Shown here: positions 20,588 through 28,277 of the stretch, in pieces
Numbering within the stretch: position 1 is the first letter of the stretch
Layout of the letters: each line of letters opens with the position of its first letter
Source: Pseudarthrobacter sp. MM222
Lineage (GTDB): Bacteria > Actinomycetota > Actinomycetes > Actinomycetales > Micrococcaceae
NCBI RefSeq assembly: GCF_947090775.1
Contig: NZ_OX352321.1
Span: 3,720,001 to 3,784,000 of the forward strand
Reading direction: 5' to 3'
Length of the DNA: 64,000 bases
Position numbers and translations under genes: made by a program
The notes under the pieces: generated by a model
Told to the model about the DNA's origin: nothing
The model's database searches: none
Seen by the model: the letters and a program-made list of their open reading frames with translations, nothing else

Positions 20588-21178
20588 GTGCCGAAGATAG
20601 TTGACCATGACGAGCGGCGCCTGGAACTGGTCGATGCCGCCTGGCGCATCATCGCCCGTCACGGCCTCGAAGGCGCCACCATGCGGGAGATCGCCACCGA
20701 GGCGGGCTTTGCCAACGGGGCCCTCAAACCATATTTCCCCACCAAAGACACACTTTTGGAATTCGCTTTTGGACACGTGTTCAACCGGACCAACAAGCGG
20801 ATAGCGGAGGTGACGGCGAACAAGTACGGGCTTGCCGCACTGCGGGCCTTCTGCCTGGAGGTGCTTCCCCTGGATGAGGAGCGGGTTAACGAAGCGCGGA
20901 TCGTCATCCCGTTCTGGCAGAAGGCGGTCAACGATCCGCAGAAAGCGCAGATCCACCAGCAGTCCATGGAGGAGTGGCTTGCCACCATCCGGCGTTACCT
21001 CGCCGAGGCGCGGAACGCCGGTGACATCGGTACCGCCGTCGCCGACGCAGTCCTTGCCAGCCAGCTGCTGAACATGCTGCTGGGCGCCCAAATAGCGGCA
21101 GCCCTGGCACGGGACGGCAAGACCGATCCCGCCTTGGCCGACCAGCTCGAGGGATTCCTGGCCCTACTGGCCGGGTAG
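20588..21178 (+). CDS. TetR-family transcriptional regulator
   Basis: This 196-aa protein has an N-terminal HTH (DAAWRIIARHGLEGATMREIATEAGFANGALKPYFPTKDTLLEFAF spans roughly residues 15-60) and a helical ligand-binding C-terminal domain of the TetR_C_6/BetI-like type. The start is GTG at 20588. It is divergent from the amine oxidase and upstream of a PLP enzyme gene, so it probably represses one or both. The inducer is unknown but likely an amine or its aldehyde. Confidence 0.9.
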   Translation: MPKIVDHDERRLELVDAAWRIIARHGLEGATMREIATEAGFANGALKPYFPTKDTLLEFAFGHVFNRTNKRIAEVTANKYGLAALRAFCLEVLPLDEERVNEARIVIPFWQKAVNDPQKAQIHQQSMEEWLATIRRYLAEARNAGDIGTAVADAVLASQLLNMLLGAQIAAALARDGKTDPALADQLEGFLALLAG

Positions 21179-21244
21179 CCGCGTTTGCAAATGCCCAGCC
21201 AACCCGGACAGCAAGGCCGGGACGCCACCCAGGAGACCGCTGCA

Positions 21245-22342
21245 ATGACCATTCCCCGCGAAGTCGACACCCCGGACATTCTGATCGACCTCGACATCCT
21301 CGAGCGGAACATCACGCGGATGGCGGCTGCCGTCCGGGAGAAGGGCCTCGCGCTGCGGCCCCATGCCAAGACGCACAAGATCGCGGAGATTGCCGCCCGC
21401 CAGATGGCAGCCGGCGCAGCAGGACTGACCGTGGCAACCATCGGCGAAGCCGAGGTGTTCGCGGCCGCGGGAGTGGATGACCTCTTCATCGCTTACCCAC
21501 TGTGGAGTTCGCCGCAGAAAGCAGAGCGGCTCCGGCGCCTGGCGGCAACCGTGAAAATCGCAGTGGGAGTGGACTCCGCAGCGGGAGCATCGATGCTTGG
21601 AAACGGCCTGGGGAGTGCGGCTGCGAACGTCAGCGTCCTGGTCGAGATTGACAGCGGCCACCATCGAAGCGGGGTCAGCCCGGAGGCCGCGTCCGTGGTG
21701 GCCGCGGCGGCCTCCCGGGCGGGGCTGCACGTGGCGGGGGTCTTCACTTTTCCGGGCCACAGCTATGCCCCCGGCATGCCGGCGTCGGCCGCAGCGCAGG
21801 AGCAGCAGGCGCTGCGACAGGCCGCGGAATCCCTGGCGGCCGCCGGGTTCGAAGCCGTGCGCCGCAGCGGAGGGTCCACACCGACGGCGCTCCTGACCGA
21901 CGGGTCAGCAGCCACTGAAGTCCGCCCGGGCGTTTATGTCTTCGGCGACGCCCAGCAGCTCGAGCTGGGCCGTTGCGCCGTGGAGGACATTGCGCTCACG
22001 GTCGCGGCCACCGTGGTCAGCCACCATGTCACTGCGCCCGGTACCCCGGCACGCTTTATCATCGACGCCGGCAGTAAGATCCTGGGCAGTGACCGGCCCG
22101 CGTGGGCAAGTGGGTTCGGGCGGCTGATGGACCACCCGACCGCCCGGATCACCGCCCTGTCGGAACACCATGCCACAGTCGAGTGGCAGGACAGCGGCGC
22201 CCTGCCCGGCCTCGGAGACCGCCTTCGCGTCATCCCGAACCACGTGTGCCTGGCCATCAACCTGGTCGACGATGTCGCCGTGATCCGCCGCGGCGCACTC
22301 GTGGACCGCTGGGCCGTGGCCGCCCGCGGCAAGAACAAGTAG
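21245..22342 (+). CDS. D-serine deaminase/D-threonine aldolase-like PLP enzyme
   Basis: This 365-aa protein is of the fold-III alanine-racemase-N family with a DSD1/D-threonine aldolase C-terminal domain. The PLP lysine lies in LRPHAKTHKIAEIA near 40-53. The zinc-binding His and Cys are in IPNHVCLAINLVDD near 335. The family acts on D-3-hydroxy amino acids (D-serine dehydration or D-threonine retro-aldol cleavage). I chose the ATG at 21245, which has AGGAG nine bases upstream, rather than the TTG at 21185. It follows the TetR gene on the same strand. Confidence 0.88.
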   Translation: MTIPREVDTPDILIDLDILERNITRMAAAVREKGLALRPHAKTHKIAEIAARQMAAGAAGLTVATIGEAEVFAAAGVDDLFIAYPLWSSPQKAERLRRLAATVKIAVGVDSAAGASMLGNGLGSAAANVSVLVEIDSGHHRSGVSPEAASVVAAAASRAGLHVAGVFTFPGHSYAPGMPASAAAQEQQALRQAAESLAAAGFEAVRRSGGSTPTALLTDGSAATEVRPGVYVFGDAQQLELGRCAVEDIALTVAATVVSHHVTAPGTPARFIIDAGSKILGSDRPAWASGFGRLMDHPTARITALSEHHATVEWQDSGALPGLGDRLRVIPNHVCLAINLVDDVAVIRRGALVDRWAVAARGKNK

Positions 22343-22403
22343 GGCTCCGGACGTCTTTTTTCGCCACCTGTTGAAAAAAGCTGGCCTCGGCGATATCCTG
22401 ATG

Positions 22404-22427
22404 GGACTGTGTTCCAGGACACAGTCC
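22404..22427. repeat. 24-bp near-perfect palindrome upstream of araC-type gene
   Basis: GGACTGTGT at 22404-22412 pairs with ACACAGTCC at 22419-22427, and the centre (tccagg) nearly continues the symmetry. It lies 47 bases before the AraC-family gene and 62 bases after the previous stop. It could be an operator or a hairpin ending the upstream transcript. No T run follows. Confidence 0.5.
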
Positions 22428-22473
22428 ACCCGGGGAACCAACGTCACGTGGCCATCCGTCGTCAGGAACATCC

Positions 22474-23433
22474 ATGCCAGCAGCTCCAGCCCAGCCCGCC
22501 AGCCAGAACCTCACCTCCAGCGTTGCGCCGACGTTCGACCACTGGAAGCACCTGGTGGCGGAGTCGTTCGTGCCGCTTGCGGCCCGGACAGCAGACGTGG
22601 ACGGCTTCCGGGGGCAGATGCGGCGGCGCGTGCTCGACCGCATGTCCATCGTGGAAGTCACTGCCACGTCCCACGAGGTCCACCGCACGCCGGACCTGAT
22701 TGCCAACTCCGGCGAACGCTACTTCAAGCTCAATCTCCAGCTGGAGGGCACGGGGATCCTGATCCAGGACAACCGCGAGGCCCTTCTGCGGCCTGGTGAC
22801 CTGGCGATTTATGACACCAACCGGCCGTACACCCTGGCTTTCGAGGAACAGGCCCGGATGATGGTGCTGATGTTCCCCTGCGACACCCTCACACTGCCCA
22901 CTGATTACGTGGGCCAGCTTGCCGCGGTGACCCTGGCCGGCAGCACCGGCCTCAGCGGTATTGTGGGACAGTTCATCCGCCAGCTGTCTGAGAACCTTGA
23001 GGTCCTGAGCGGTCCCAGCGGTTCGCGGCTGGCCGCAAACGCCCTGGACCTGGTGTCCACGATGCTGCACGCTGAAATGGACATCGCTCCGGACCAGATG
23101 AAGCCCCAGGCGCTCCTGGCCGTCGCAGTACGCGAATATATCGAGGCCAACCTGTCTGATCCCCTGTTGTCACCGGCGAGCATTGCAGCGGCGCACTTCA
23201 TCTCCACAAGGCATCTGCACAACGTCTTCCATGAGTCAGGGGCCACCGTGGCCAACTGGATCAGGGGCCAGCGGCTTGACGGCGCCCGCCGCGACCTTCG
23301 GGATCCGCTGCATGCCGGAAAATCCGTGGGCGCCGTAGCTGCCCGCTGGGGATTCCTGGACGCGGCGCACTTCAGCCGGACCTTCCGCGAAGCCTTCGGC
23401 CTGTCCCCCAGCACCTGGCGCCGGGGCGCCTGA
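22474..23433 (+). CDS. AraC-family regulator (AraC_binding_2 / FeaR-like)
   Basis: This 319-aa regulator has an N-terminal AraC_binding_2 cupin-like domain (about 15-190, with GDLAIYDTNRPYTLAFEEQ) and a C-terminal double HTH (LLSPASIAAAHFISTRHLHNVF and SVGAVAARWGFLDAAHFSRTF). The layout matches FeaR of Escherichia coli, the activator of tyramine/phenylethylamine oxidation. Because a copper amine oxidase lies 2 kb away, this is a good candidate activator of the amine-degradation genes or of the APC permease that follows in opposite orientation. The ligand is inferred, not shown. Confidence 0.9.
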   Translation: MPAAPAQPASQNLTSSVAPTFDHWKHLVAESFVPLAARTADVDGFRGQMRRRVLDRMSIVEVTATSHEVHRTPDLIANSGERYFKLNLQLEGTGILIQDNREALLRPGDLAIYDTNRPYTLAFEEQARMMVLMFPCDTLTLPTDYVGQLAAVTLAGSTGLSGIVGQFIRQLSENLEVLSGPSGSRLAANALDLVSTMLHAEMDIAPDQMKPQALLAVAVREYIEANLSDPLLSPASIAAAHFISTRHLHNVFHESGATVANWIRGQRLDGARRDLRDPLHAGKSVGAVAARWGFLDAAHFSRTFREAFGLSPSTWRRGA

Positions 23434-23446
23434 GCGCCGGCCGGCG

Positions 23447-23482
23447 TCCGCAGCGCCCTCTTTCATCCGCAGCGCCCTCTTT
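23447..23482. repeat. 17-bp direct repeat
   Basis: tccgcagcgccctcttt occurs at 23447-23463 and again at 23466-23482, a 19-bp period, just after the AraC-type stop. It is probably a small slippage duplication. No function is apparent. Confidence 0.7.
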
Positions 23483-23497
23483 TAAACAGCGACGGCA

Positions 23498-23537
23498 GAT
23501 GGCCCGGCGCGGAAGCCCTGCTCCGCGCCGGGCCATC
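23498..23537. terminator. Bidirectional 16-bp hairpin terminator
   Basis: 23498-23513 pairs perfectly with 23522-23537 over an 8-nt loop, between the convergent AraC-type gene and APC permease gene. It probably ends both transcripts. Confidence 0.7.
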
Positions 23538-23572
23538 CCGGTCTCTTCTACCGCCCACCCGAAGGCTGCGGG

Positions 23573-25051
23573 CTAGACGATGTGCCCCAGATTGTTGGCC
23601 CTTTGACGGCGTTCGATCCGCGATTCCACCAGCACGCCCGCGGCGAACATCACCGGGACTGCCGAAAGCAGCGCGATGGCCGTCTCGATGCTGCCTCCGA
23701 TCAGGGCGGTGAAGTTGCTGGTGACCAGAGACAGGACCCACGCCAGCAGCAGGGCGGCAAGCGCCGGCGCAAGAAGGGTCTGCCAGAGCTGGCCCGCCAC
23801 GCGGTCCCTGCGGAAGAAGCCGACGACGGCCGCCGAGCAGAGGATGTACAGCACTAGCAGTGCTGCAACGGCAAGCCCGCTGAACCAGGAGAACAGAGTC
23901 AGGACGGGATCGAGCGCCAGCAGCGCGAAGGGGGCCACCAGTACGACGGCGGTGAGCGTCTGGATCCAGGCCGCAACAGCGGGCGCGCGGTGCCGGTTGG
24001 TCCGGGCCACGATGGCGGGCAGGGAGCCGCGGAGCGCCAGCGAGTGCAGGTACCGGTTGATGCCGTTATGGAATGCGATGATGCCGGCCAGCAGGGAGGT
24101 CACCAGCAGGATGCCGGTGGTGATCCCCGCCCACGGGCCGAAGAGCTCCACCATGGGTGCCAGCACGAAGGTAGTTGCGTCCCCTGACTCGAGGGCCGCG
24201 CCGGCCGCGCCCATCACCTGGGCGGGTCCGTAGTAGCTGACCAGCATCCAGGAGATGAAGGAGAAGAAGACGGCGATGACGCCCACGGACAAGTACGTTG
24301 CCCGCGCCACCGTGCGATGGGCGTCCTTGGCCTCGGCCGAATAGATTGCGGTGGATTCGAAGCCGAACATGGAGGCCACGGCGAACATGATGGCCACGCC
24401 CGGGGCGCCGCTGGCAATAGCCTCCGGCGAGAAGGAAGCTGCGATGCTGAGGCCTTCAGGCCCGCCGCCGCGAAACAGGACCGTGAAGCCGAACAGGAGC
24501 AGGACCGCTACTTCGAGGCCCACCAGGAGGGCCAGGACCCGGGCGCCGAGCTCAATGTTGAGCGAACCCAGCACCTGCACTCCGGCCATAGTGACCAGGG
24601 CCAGCAGCCACCACGGGATACTTAGGCCAATGGAGGCCAGCAGGCCGGAGAACGCGGCGCCGTACAGTCCATACATGGCAGCCTGCACCGTGCTGTAGGC
24701 GAGCAGGGCCAGCCAGGCCGCACCGGCGCCGGCTTTCCTGCCAAAGGCTGCGGTCACGTAGGCGTAGAAGGCACCATTGGCCTGGATCTTCCGGCTCATC
24801 GCGACGAAGCCGACGGCAAAAATGACAATGACGACGCCGACAATCAGATAGGCGCCCGGGGCGCCGGCGCCGTTGCCGAGCGCCGCAGCCAACGGGGAAG
24901 CGCCGGCGATTCCGGTCAGCGGCGCCTGGGCGGAAAGGACAAAGAACAGGATGCCCATGACGCCGATGCTGCCGGTGCGAAGGGCGGTGGAGTGCTCCTT
25001 GGCGGGCGGCGCTGCCTCAGTCGTCCGGAACTCAGAATTCGAAATACTCAT
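23573..25051 (-). CDS. APC-family amino acid/amine permease
   Basis: This 492-aa protein has about 12-14 hydrophobic segments. Near the start TGSIGVMGILFFVLSAQAPL and GASPLAAALGNGAGAPGAYL form the APC helix 1 region, and FGFESTAIYSAEAKDAHR near 230 is the helix 6 signature of the APA/YjeH-like group. It imports an amino acid or a primary amine. Given the neighbouring amine oxidase and FeaR-like regulator, an aromatic amine or aromatic amino acid is likely, by inference. It is divergent from the prephenate dehydratase gene. Confidence 0.87.
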   Translation of the reverse strand: MSISNSEFRTTEAAPPAKEHSTALRTGSIGVMGILFFVLSAQAPLTGIAGASPLAAALGNGAGAPGAYLIVGVVIVIFAVGFVAMSRKIQANGAFYAYVTAAFGRKAGAGAAWLALLAYSTVQAAMYGLYGAAFSGLLASIGLSIPWWLLALVTMAGVQVLGSLNIELGARVLALLVGLEVAVLLLFGFTVLFRGGGPEGLSIAASFSPEAIASGAPGVAIMFAVASMFGFESTAIYSAEAKDAHRTVARATYLSVGVIAVFFSFISWMLVSYYGPAQVMGAAGAALESGDATTFVLAPMVELFGPWAGITTGILLVTSLLAGIIAFHNGINRYLHSLALRGSLPAIVARTNRHRAPAVAAWIQTLTAVVLVAPFALLALDPVLTLFSWFSGLAVAALLVLYILCSAAVVGFFRRDRVAGQLWQTLLAPALAALLLAWVLSLVTSNFTALIGGSIETAIALLSAVPVMFAAGVLVESRIERRQRANNLGHIV

Positions 25052-25272
25052 TGGATCCTTCTAACGGTCATGAGTTTGGGGGAAGGTGCGGTCTTCAAGT
25101 CGCGCACTGTGAAATCCAGCATGTCAGGGGGCGCCCGAAGCGCTTTGTCCTGCAGCGATCAGTTGTTGTGCCTAAGCGCATGGCAGATCAATTGCCGGCT
25201 CGGGATCAGCGTCCCGGCGCCATCAGCGACCCAGTTGGGTGGCTGGGCACGCGGCGTGAAACCATACGGAAC

Positions 25273-26130
25273 ATGGCCCAGAAAATTGCGTACCAGGGTG
25301 AGCCCGGCGCCAACTCCAATATTGCGTGCATGCAGATGTTCCCCCAGCTGGAGAGCGTTCCGTGTGCCAGCTTCGAGGACGCCTTCGAACTGGTAGCCAG
25401 CGGCGAGGCCGACCTGGCCATGATTCCGATCGAGAACTCGATCGCCGGCCGGGTGGCGGACATCCACATTCTGCTCCCCCAGTCCCGCCTGCAGATCGTG
25501 GGAGAGTTCTTCCTGCCCATCCACTTCGACCTACTGGGCATCCCCGGCAGCACTATTGAGGACGCCGCTGAGGTCCACAGCCACATCCATGCCCTCGGCC
25601 AGTGCCGGCGCCTGATCCGGGAGGCGGGGCTGCGCCCCGTCATCGCGGGGGACACCGCCGGATCTGCCCGTGAGGTGAGCGAATGGAACGATCCCCGCAA
25701 GCTGTCCCTCGCTCCCCCGCTGGCCGCCCAGATCTACGGCCTGGAAGTGCTGGCGTCGAGGGTTGAGGACGACCCCTCCAACACCACCCGGTTTGTGGTT
25801 CTGGCGCGCGAAAAGGAACTGCCGGCCCGGGATGAGTTGCCCGGACCGGCAGTGACCAGCTTTGTGTTCCGCGTCCGGAACGTCCCCTCCGCGCTCTACA
25901 AGGCATTGGGCGGGTTCGCCACCAACGGTGTGAACATGACCCGTCTGGAGAGCTACATGGTAGGCAACGAGTTCGCCGCCACCATGTTCATGGCCGATGT
26001 GGAAGGGCACCCGGAAGACCTGCCGCTACGCCTCGCCCTGGAGGAGTTGGCGTTCTTCACCACCGAGGTGCGCGTCCTGGGCGTTTATGCAGCCGCTGAC
26101 TACAGGACGGCCCAGTCAGTCATCGGCTGA
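25273..26130 (+). CDS. pheA: Prephenate dehydratase
   Basis: This 285-aa enzyme converts prephenate to phenylpyruvate in phenylalanine synthesis. The catalytic domain starts with KIAYQGEPGANSNIA and ends with the TRF motif (NTTRFVVLAREKELP, about residues 174-188). An ACT domain follows (TSFVFRVRNVPSALYKALGG, residues about 197-216, through ESYMVGNEFA), as expected for phenylalanine feedback control. I chose the ATG at 25273. The longer frame from 25051 has no start support. It is a single-function enzyme isolated from other shikimate genes. Its 3' end overlaps the convergent monooxygenase by 11 bases. Confidence 0.93.
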   Translation: MAQKIAYQGEPGANSNIACMQMFPQLESVPCASFEDAFELVASGEADLAMIPIENSIAGRVADIHILLPQSRLQIVGEFFLPIHFDLLGIPGSTIEDAAEVHSHIHALGQCRRLIREAGLRPVIAGDTAGSAREVSEWNDPRKLSLAPPLAAQIYGLEVLASRVEDDPSNTTRFVVLAREKELPARDELPGPAVTSFVFRVRNVPSALYKALGGFATNGVNMTRLESYMVGNEFAATMFMADVEGHPEDLPLRLALEELAFFTTEVRVLGVYAAADYRTAQSVIG

Positions 26131-28087
26131 CCGCCGCATCCCTCCTCGCAGGCAGGATATGCGCGAAGAACGCCCCGAGCTCCGCCGTGGCAGTCAGCGG
26201 CAGGACGTTGGCGACGTACTGGTCCGGGCGCACCACCACCACGACGCCGTCGCGGCTGAGCCCGCGCAGCTCGAAGATGTCGGCGGCCGGATCGGCGGCG
26301 TAGACGTTCTCCAGGTAGGTGAGGCGGAACGGGCCCACCTGCGGCTTGAACACAGCGGGCACGGCGCCGATGTCGATGCTCGTGTGATCCTGCTGGTAGA
26401 TCACCTTCACGTCGAACCAGGCGTCGCGGTCGGCGCCCGGCGGCGTTGCGGCGAGAGGAGAGTCCGGCGAGTTCGCGATCCACTCGGCGAAGTCCGCGAC
26501 GGGTGACGCCGCTCCGGGCACCGCTGCTCCCTTCTGTCCGGTGTTCTGCTGTCCCATGCTCTGCTGTCCCTTTCGGGGCGTTGCCGCGTCGGCAAAGACG
26601 TAGATCCGCCACCGGCCGTCCGCCTTGGCTTGGTGCCCGAGGTGCAGCGGGTTTGTATCGCAAACCCGCACGACTGGCGCGGACTTGAATCGCTTGCCAA
26701 TGGTGAACCCGGTGGCCAAGTCCTGATGCACCGGCTCACCCACGAGCATGGATGGTGCGTACTGGGTCATGAAGCCTGCCGGAAATTCCGCGGTGCTTAC
26801 ATAAAAGTCTTCCAGCTCGGAAGGGTTCTCAAATTCCTCCGGCTTCTTCGCCATGAGGGAGGACCACTCCTTGTCGAAGTCAATGAGGTTCTTCGCGATG
26901 ACCTGGCGCTCGGCTGAGTAGGTGGACAGCAGGCTCTCCGGGCTTCGGCCTTCAAGCACGTGCCCGAGCTTCCACCCCAGGTTGAAGCCATCCTGCATAG
27001 AGACGTTCATGCCCTGGCCGGCCTTGGCGCTGTGCGTGTGGCAGGCGTCGCCGGTGATGAAGACGCGCGGCGTCCGGGTGCCGAGCTCCTGCGGGAGGAC
27101 GTCGTCGAACCGGTCCGTGAGCCGGTGGCCCACCTCGTACACGCTGTGCCACGCGACGTTCCGGACGTCGAGTGTGTAGGGATGCAGAATGTCGTTCGCC
27201 CTGGCGATGATCTGCTCGATGGTGGTGCCTCGCACGGCGCCTTTATCGTTCGGATTCACCTCACCCAAGTCAACGTACATGCGGAAGAGGTGGCCGCCTT
27301 CACGCGGGATCAGCAGAATACTTCCGCCCTCACCGGACTGGATGGCGCACTTCGTTCGGATGTCGGGGAAGTCCGTGACGGCGAGGACGTCCATCACGCC
27401 CCAGGCATGGTTGGCCTGATCTCCGGCCAGCGTGCAGCCGATCGACTCGCGCACCTTGCTGCGCGCTCCGTCGGCGCCGACGACGTACTTTGCCCGGACA
27501 ATGCGTTCCTGGCCCACGTTGGGGCCGGCCGTGGAAAGAAGCCGCACGTCGACGGGGAACTCTCCCTCGCCGGTGACATCGAGGCTGACGAACTCAAAGC
27601 CGTAATCGGGCACCATCCGCGTGGGTGAGTTGGCCATGAACTCGGCGAAGTAGTCCAGCACGCGCGCCTGGTTGACGATGAGGTGCGGGAATTCGCTGAT
27701 GCCGGCCGGATCGTCGGCTGCGCGGGCGGTGCGGATGATCCGCGAGGGGTCTGTGGGGTCCGGCTTCCAGAATGCCATCTCGGTGATCCTGTAAGCCTCG
27801 GCGATGATCCGCTCGGCGAACCCGAAGGCCTGGAAGGTTTCGACGCTCCTGGCCTGGATGCCGTCGGCCTGTCCGATCGCGAGCCTTCCGGGCCGGCGCT
27901 CCACGATCCGGGTGGTGATTCCCGGGAACTGGGAGAGCTGCGCGGCGGTGAGCATGCCGGCCGGCCCCGTCCCGACGATGAGGACGTCGACTTCCTCTGG
28001 TAGTTCTGCGGGCCGATCGATACCGACGCCGGCAACCGACTGGACCCGCGGGTCTCCGGATACGTAGCCGTGGTGGTGGAACTGCAC
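26120..28087 (-). CDS. FAD-dependent aromatic hydroxylase (phenol 2-monooxygenase/MobA family)
   Basis: This 655-aa single-component flavoprotein monooxygenase has a dinucleotide-binding GxGxxG in DVLIVGTGPAGMLTAAQL (about 34-51), the DG motif in KYVVGADGARSKVRESIG (about 200-217), and the GD motif in RVFITGDACHTHSAKAGQGM. A C-terminal thioredoxin-like domain (phenol-hydroxylase type) starts near residue 450. Relatives hydroxylate phenol or 3-hydroxybenzoate next to an existing OH. Divergence from a homoprotocatechuate operon suggests it makes 3,4-dihydroxyphenylacetate from a monohydroxyphenylacetate. The true substrate is not readable. There is a proline- and glutamine-rich linker (GQQSMGQQNTGQKG) near 530. 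Confidence 0.9.
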   Translation of the reverse strand: MQFHHHGYVSGDPRVQSVAGVGIDRPAELPEEVDVLIVGTGPAGMLTAAQLSQFPGITTRIVERRPGRLAIGQADGIQARSVETFQAFGFAERIIAEAYRITEMAFWKPDPTDPSRIIRTARAADDPAGISEFPHLIVNQARVLDYFAEFMANSPTRMVPDYGFEFVSLDVTGEGEFPVDVRLLSTAGPNVGQERIVRAKYVVGADGARSKVRESIGCTLAGDQANHAWGVMDVLAVTDFPDIRTKCAIQSGEGGSILLIPREGGHLFRMYVDLGEVNPNDKGAVRGTTIEQIIARANDILHPYTLDVRNVAWHSVYEVGHRLTDRFDDVLPQELGTRTPRVFITGDACHTHSAKAGQGMNVSMQDGFNLGWKLGHVLEGRSPESLLSTYSAERQVIAKNLIDFDKEWSSLMAKKPEEFENPSELEDFYVSTAEFPAGFMTQYAPSMLVGEPVHQDLATGFTIGKRFKSAPVVRVCDTNPLHLGHQAKADGRWRIYVFADAATPRKGQQSMGQQNTGQKGAAVPGAASPVADFAEWIANSPDSPLAATPPGADRDAWFDVKVIYQQDHTSIDIGAVPAVFKPQVGPFRLTYLENVYAADPAADIFELRGLSRDGVVVVVRPDQYVANVLPLTATAELGAFFAHILPARRDAAVSR

Positions 28088-28130
28088 GGGCTTCCCTCAC
28101 TTCGTTGTGTGGCTGCTATCGAGGCGGGGT

Positions 28131-28145
28131 GTTCTATATAAGAAC
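28131..28145. promoter_or_regulatory. Palindrome in the hydroxylase/hpaG divergent region
   Basis: GTTCT-atata-AGAAC is a perfect 5-bp half-site palindrome, 44-58 bases upstream of the hydroxylase start and 133 bases upstream of the hpaG-like start. Its AT-rich centre overlaps possible -10 boxes. It is a candidate operator for the GntR/FCD regulator encoded in the operon. Confidence 0.4.
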
Positions 28146-28277
28146 TCAACGTTCGATAATTGAATTTGAATCGCGGCTTCAACTGTAGGGCAGATGTGAC
28201 GCGGACGACAAGTGGCAAGTTGGCGACTTCTCCGGCGGGCAAAAAAAGGGTTGACGGATGGCGGCAGGTAGTGGAGG

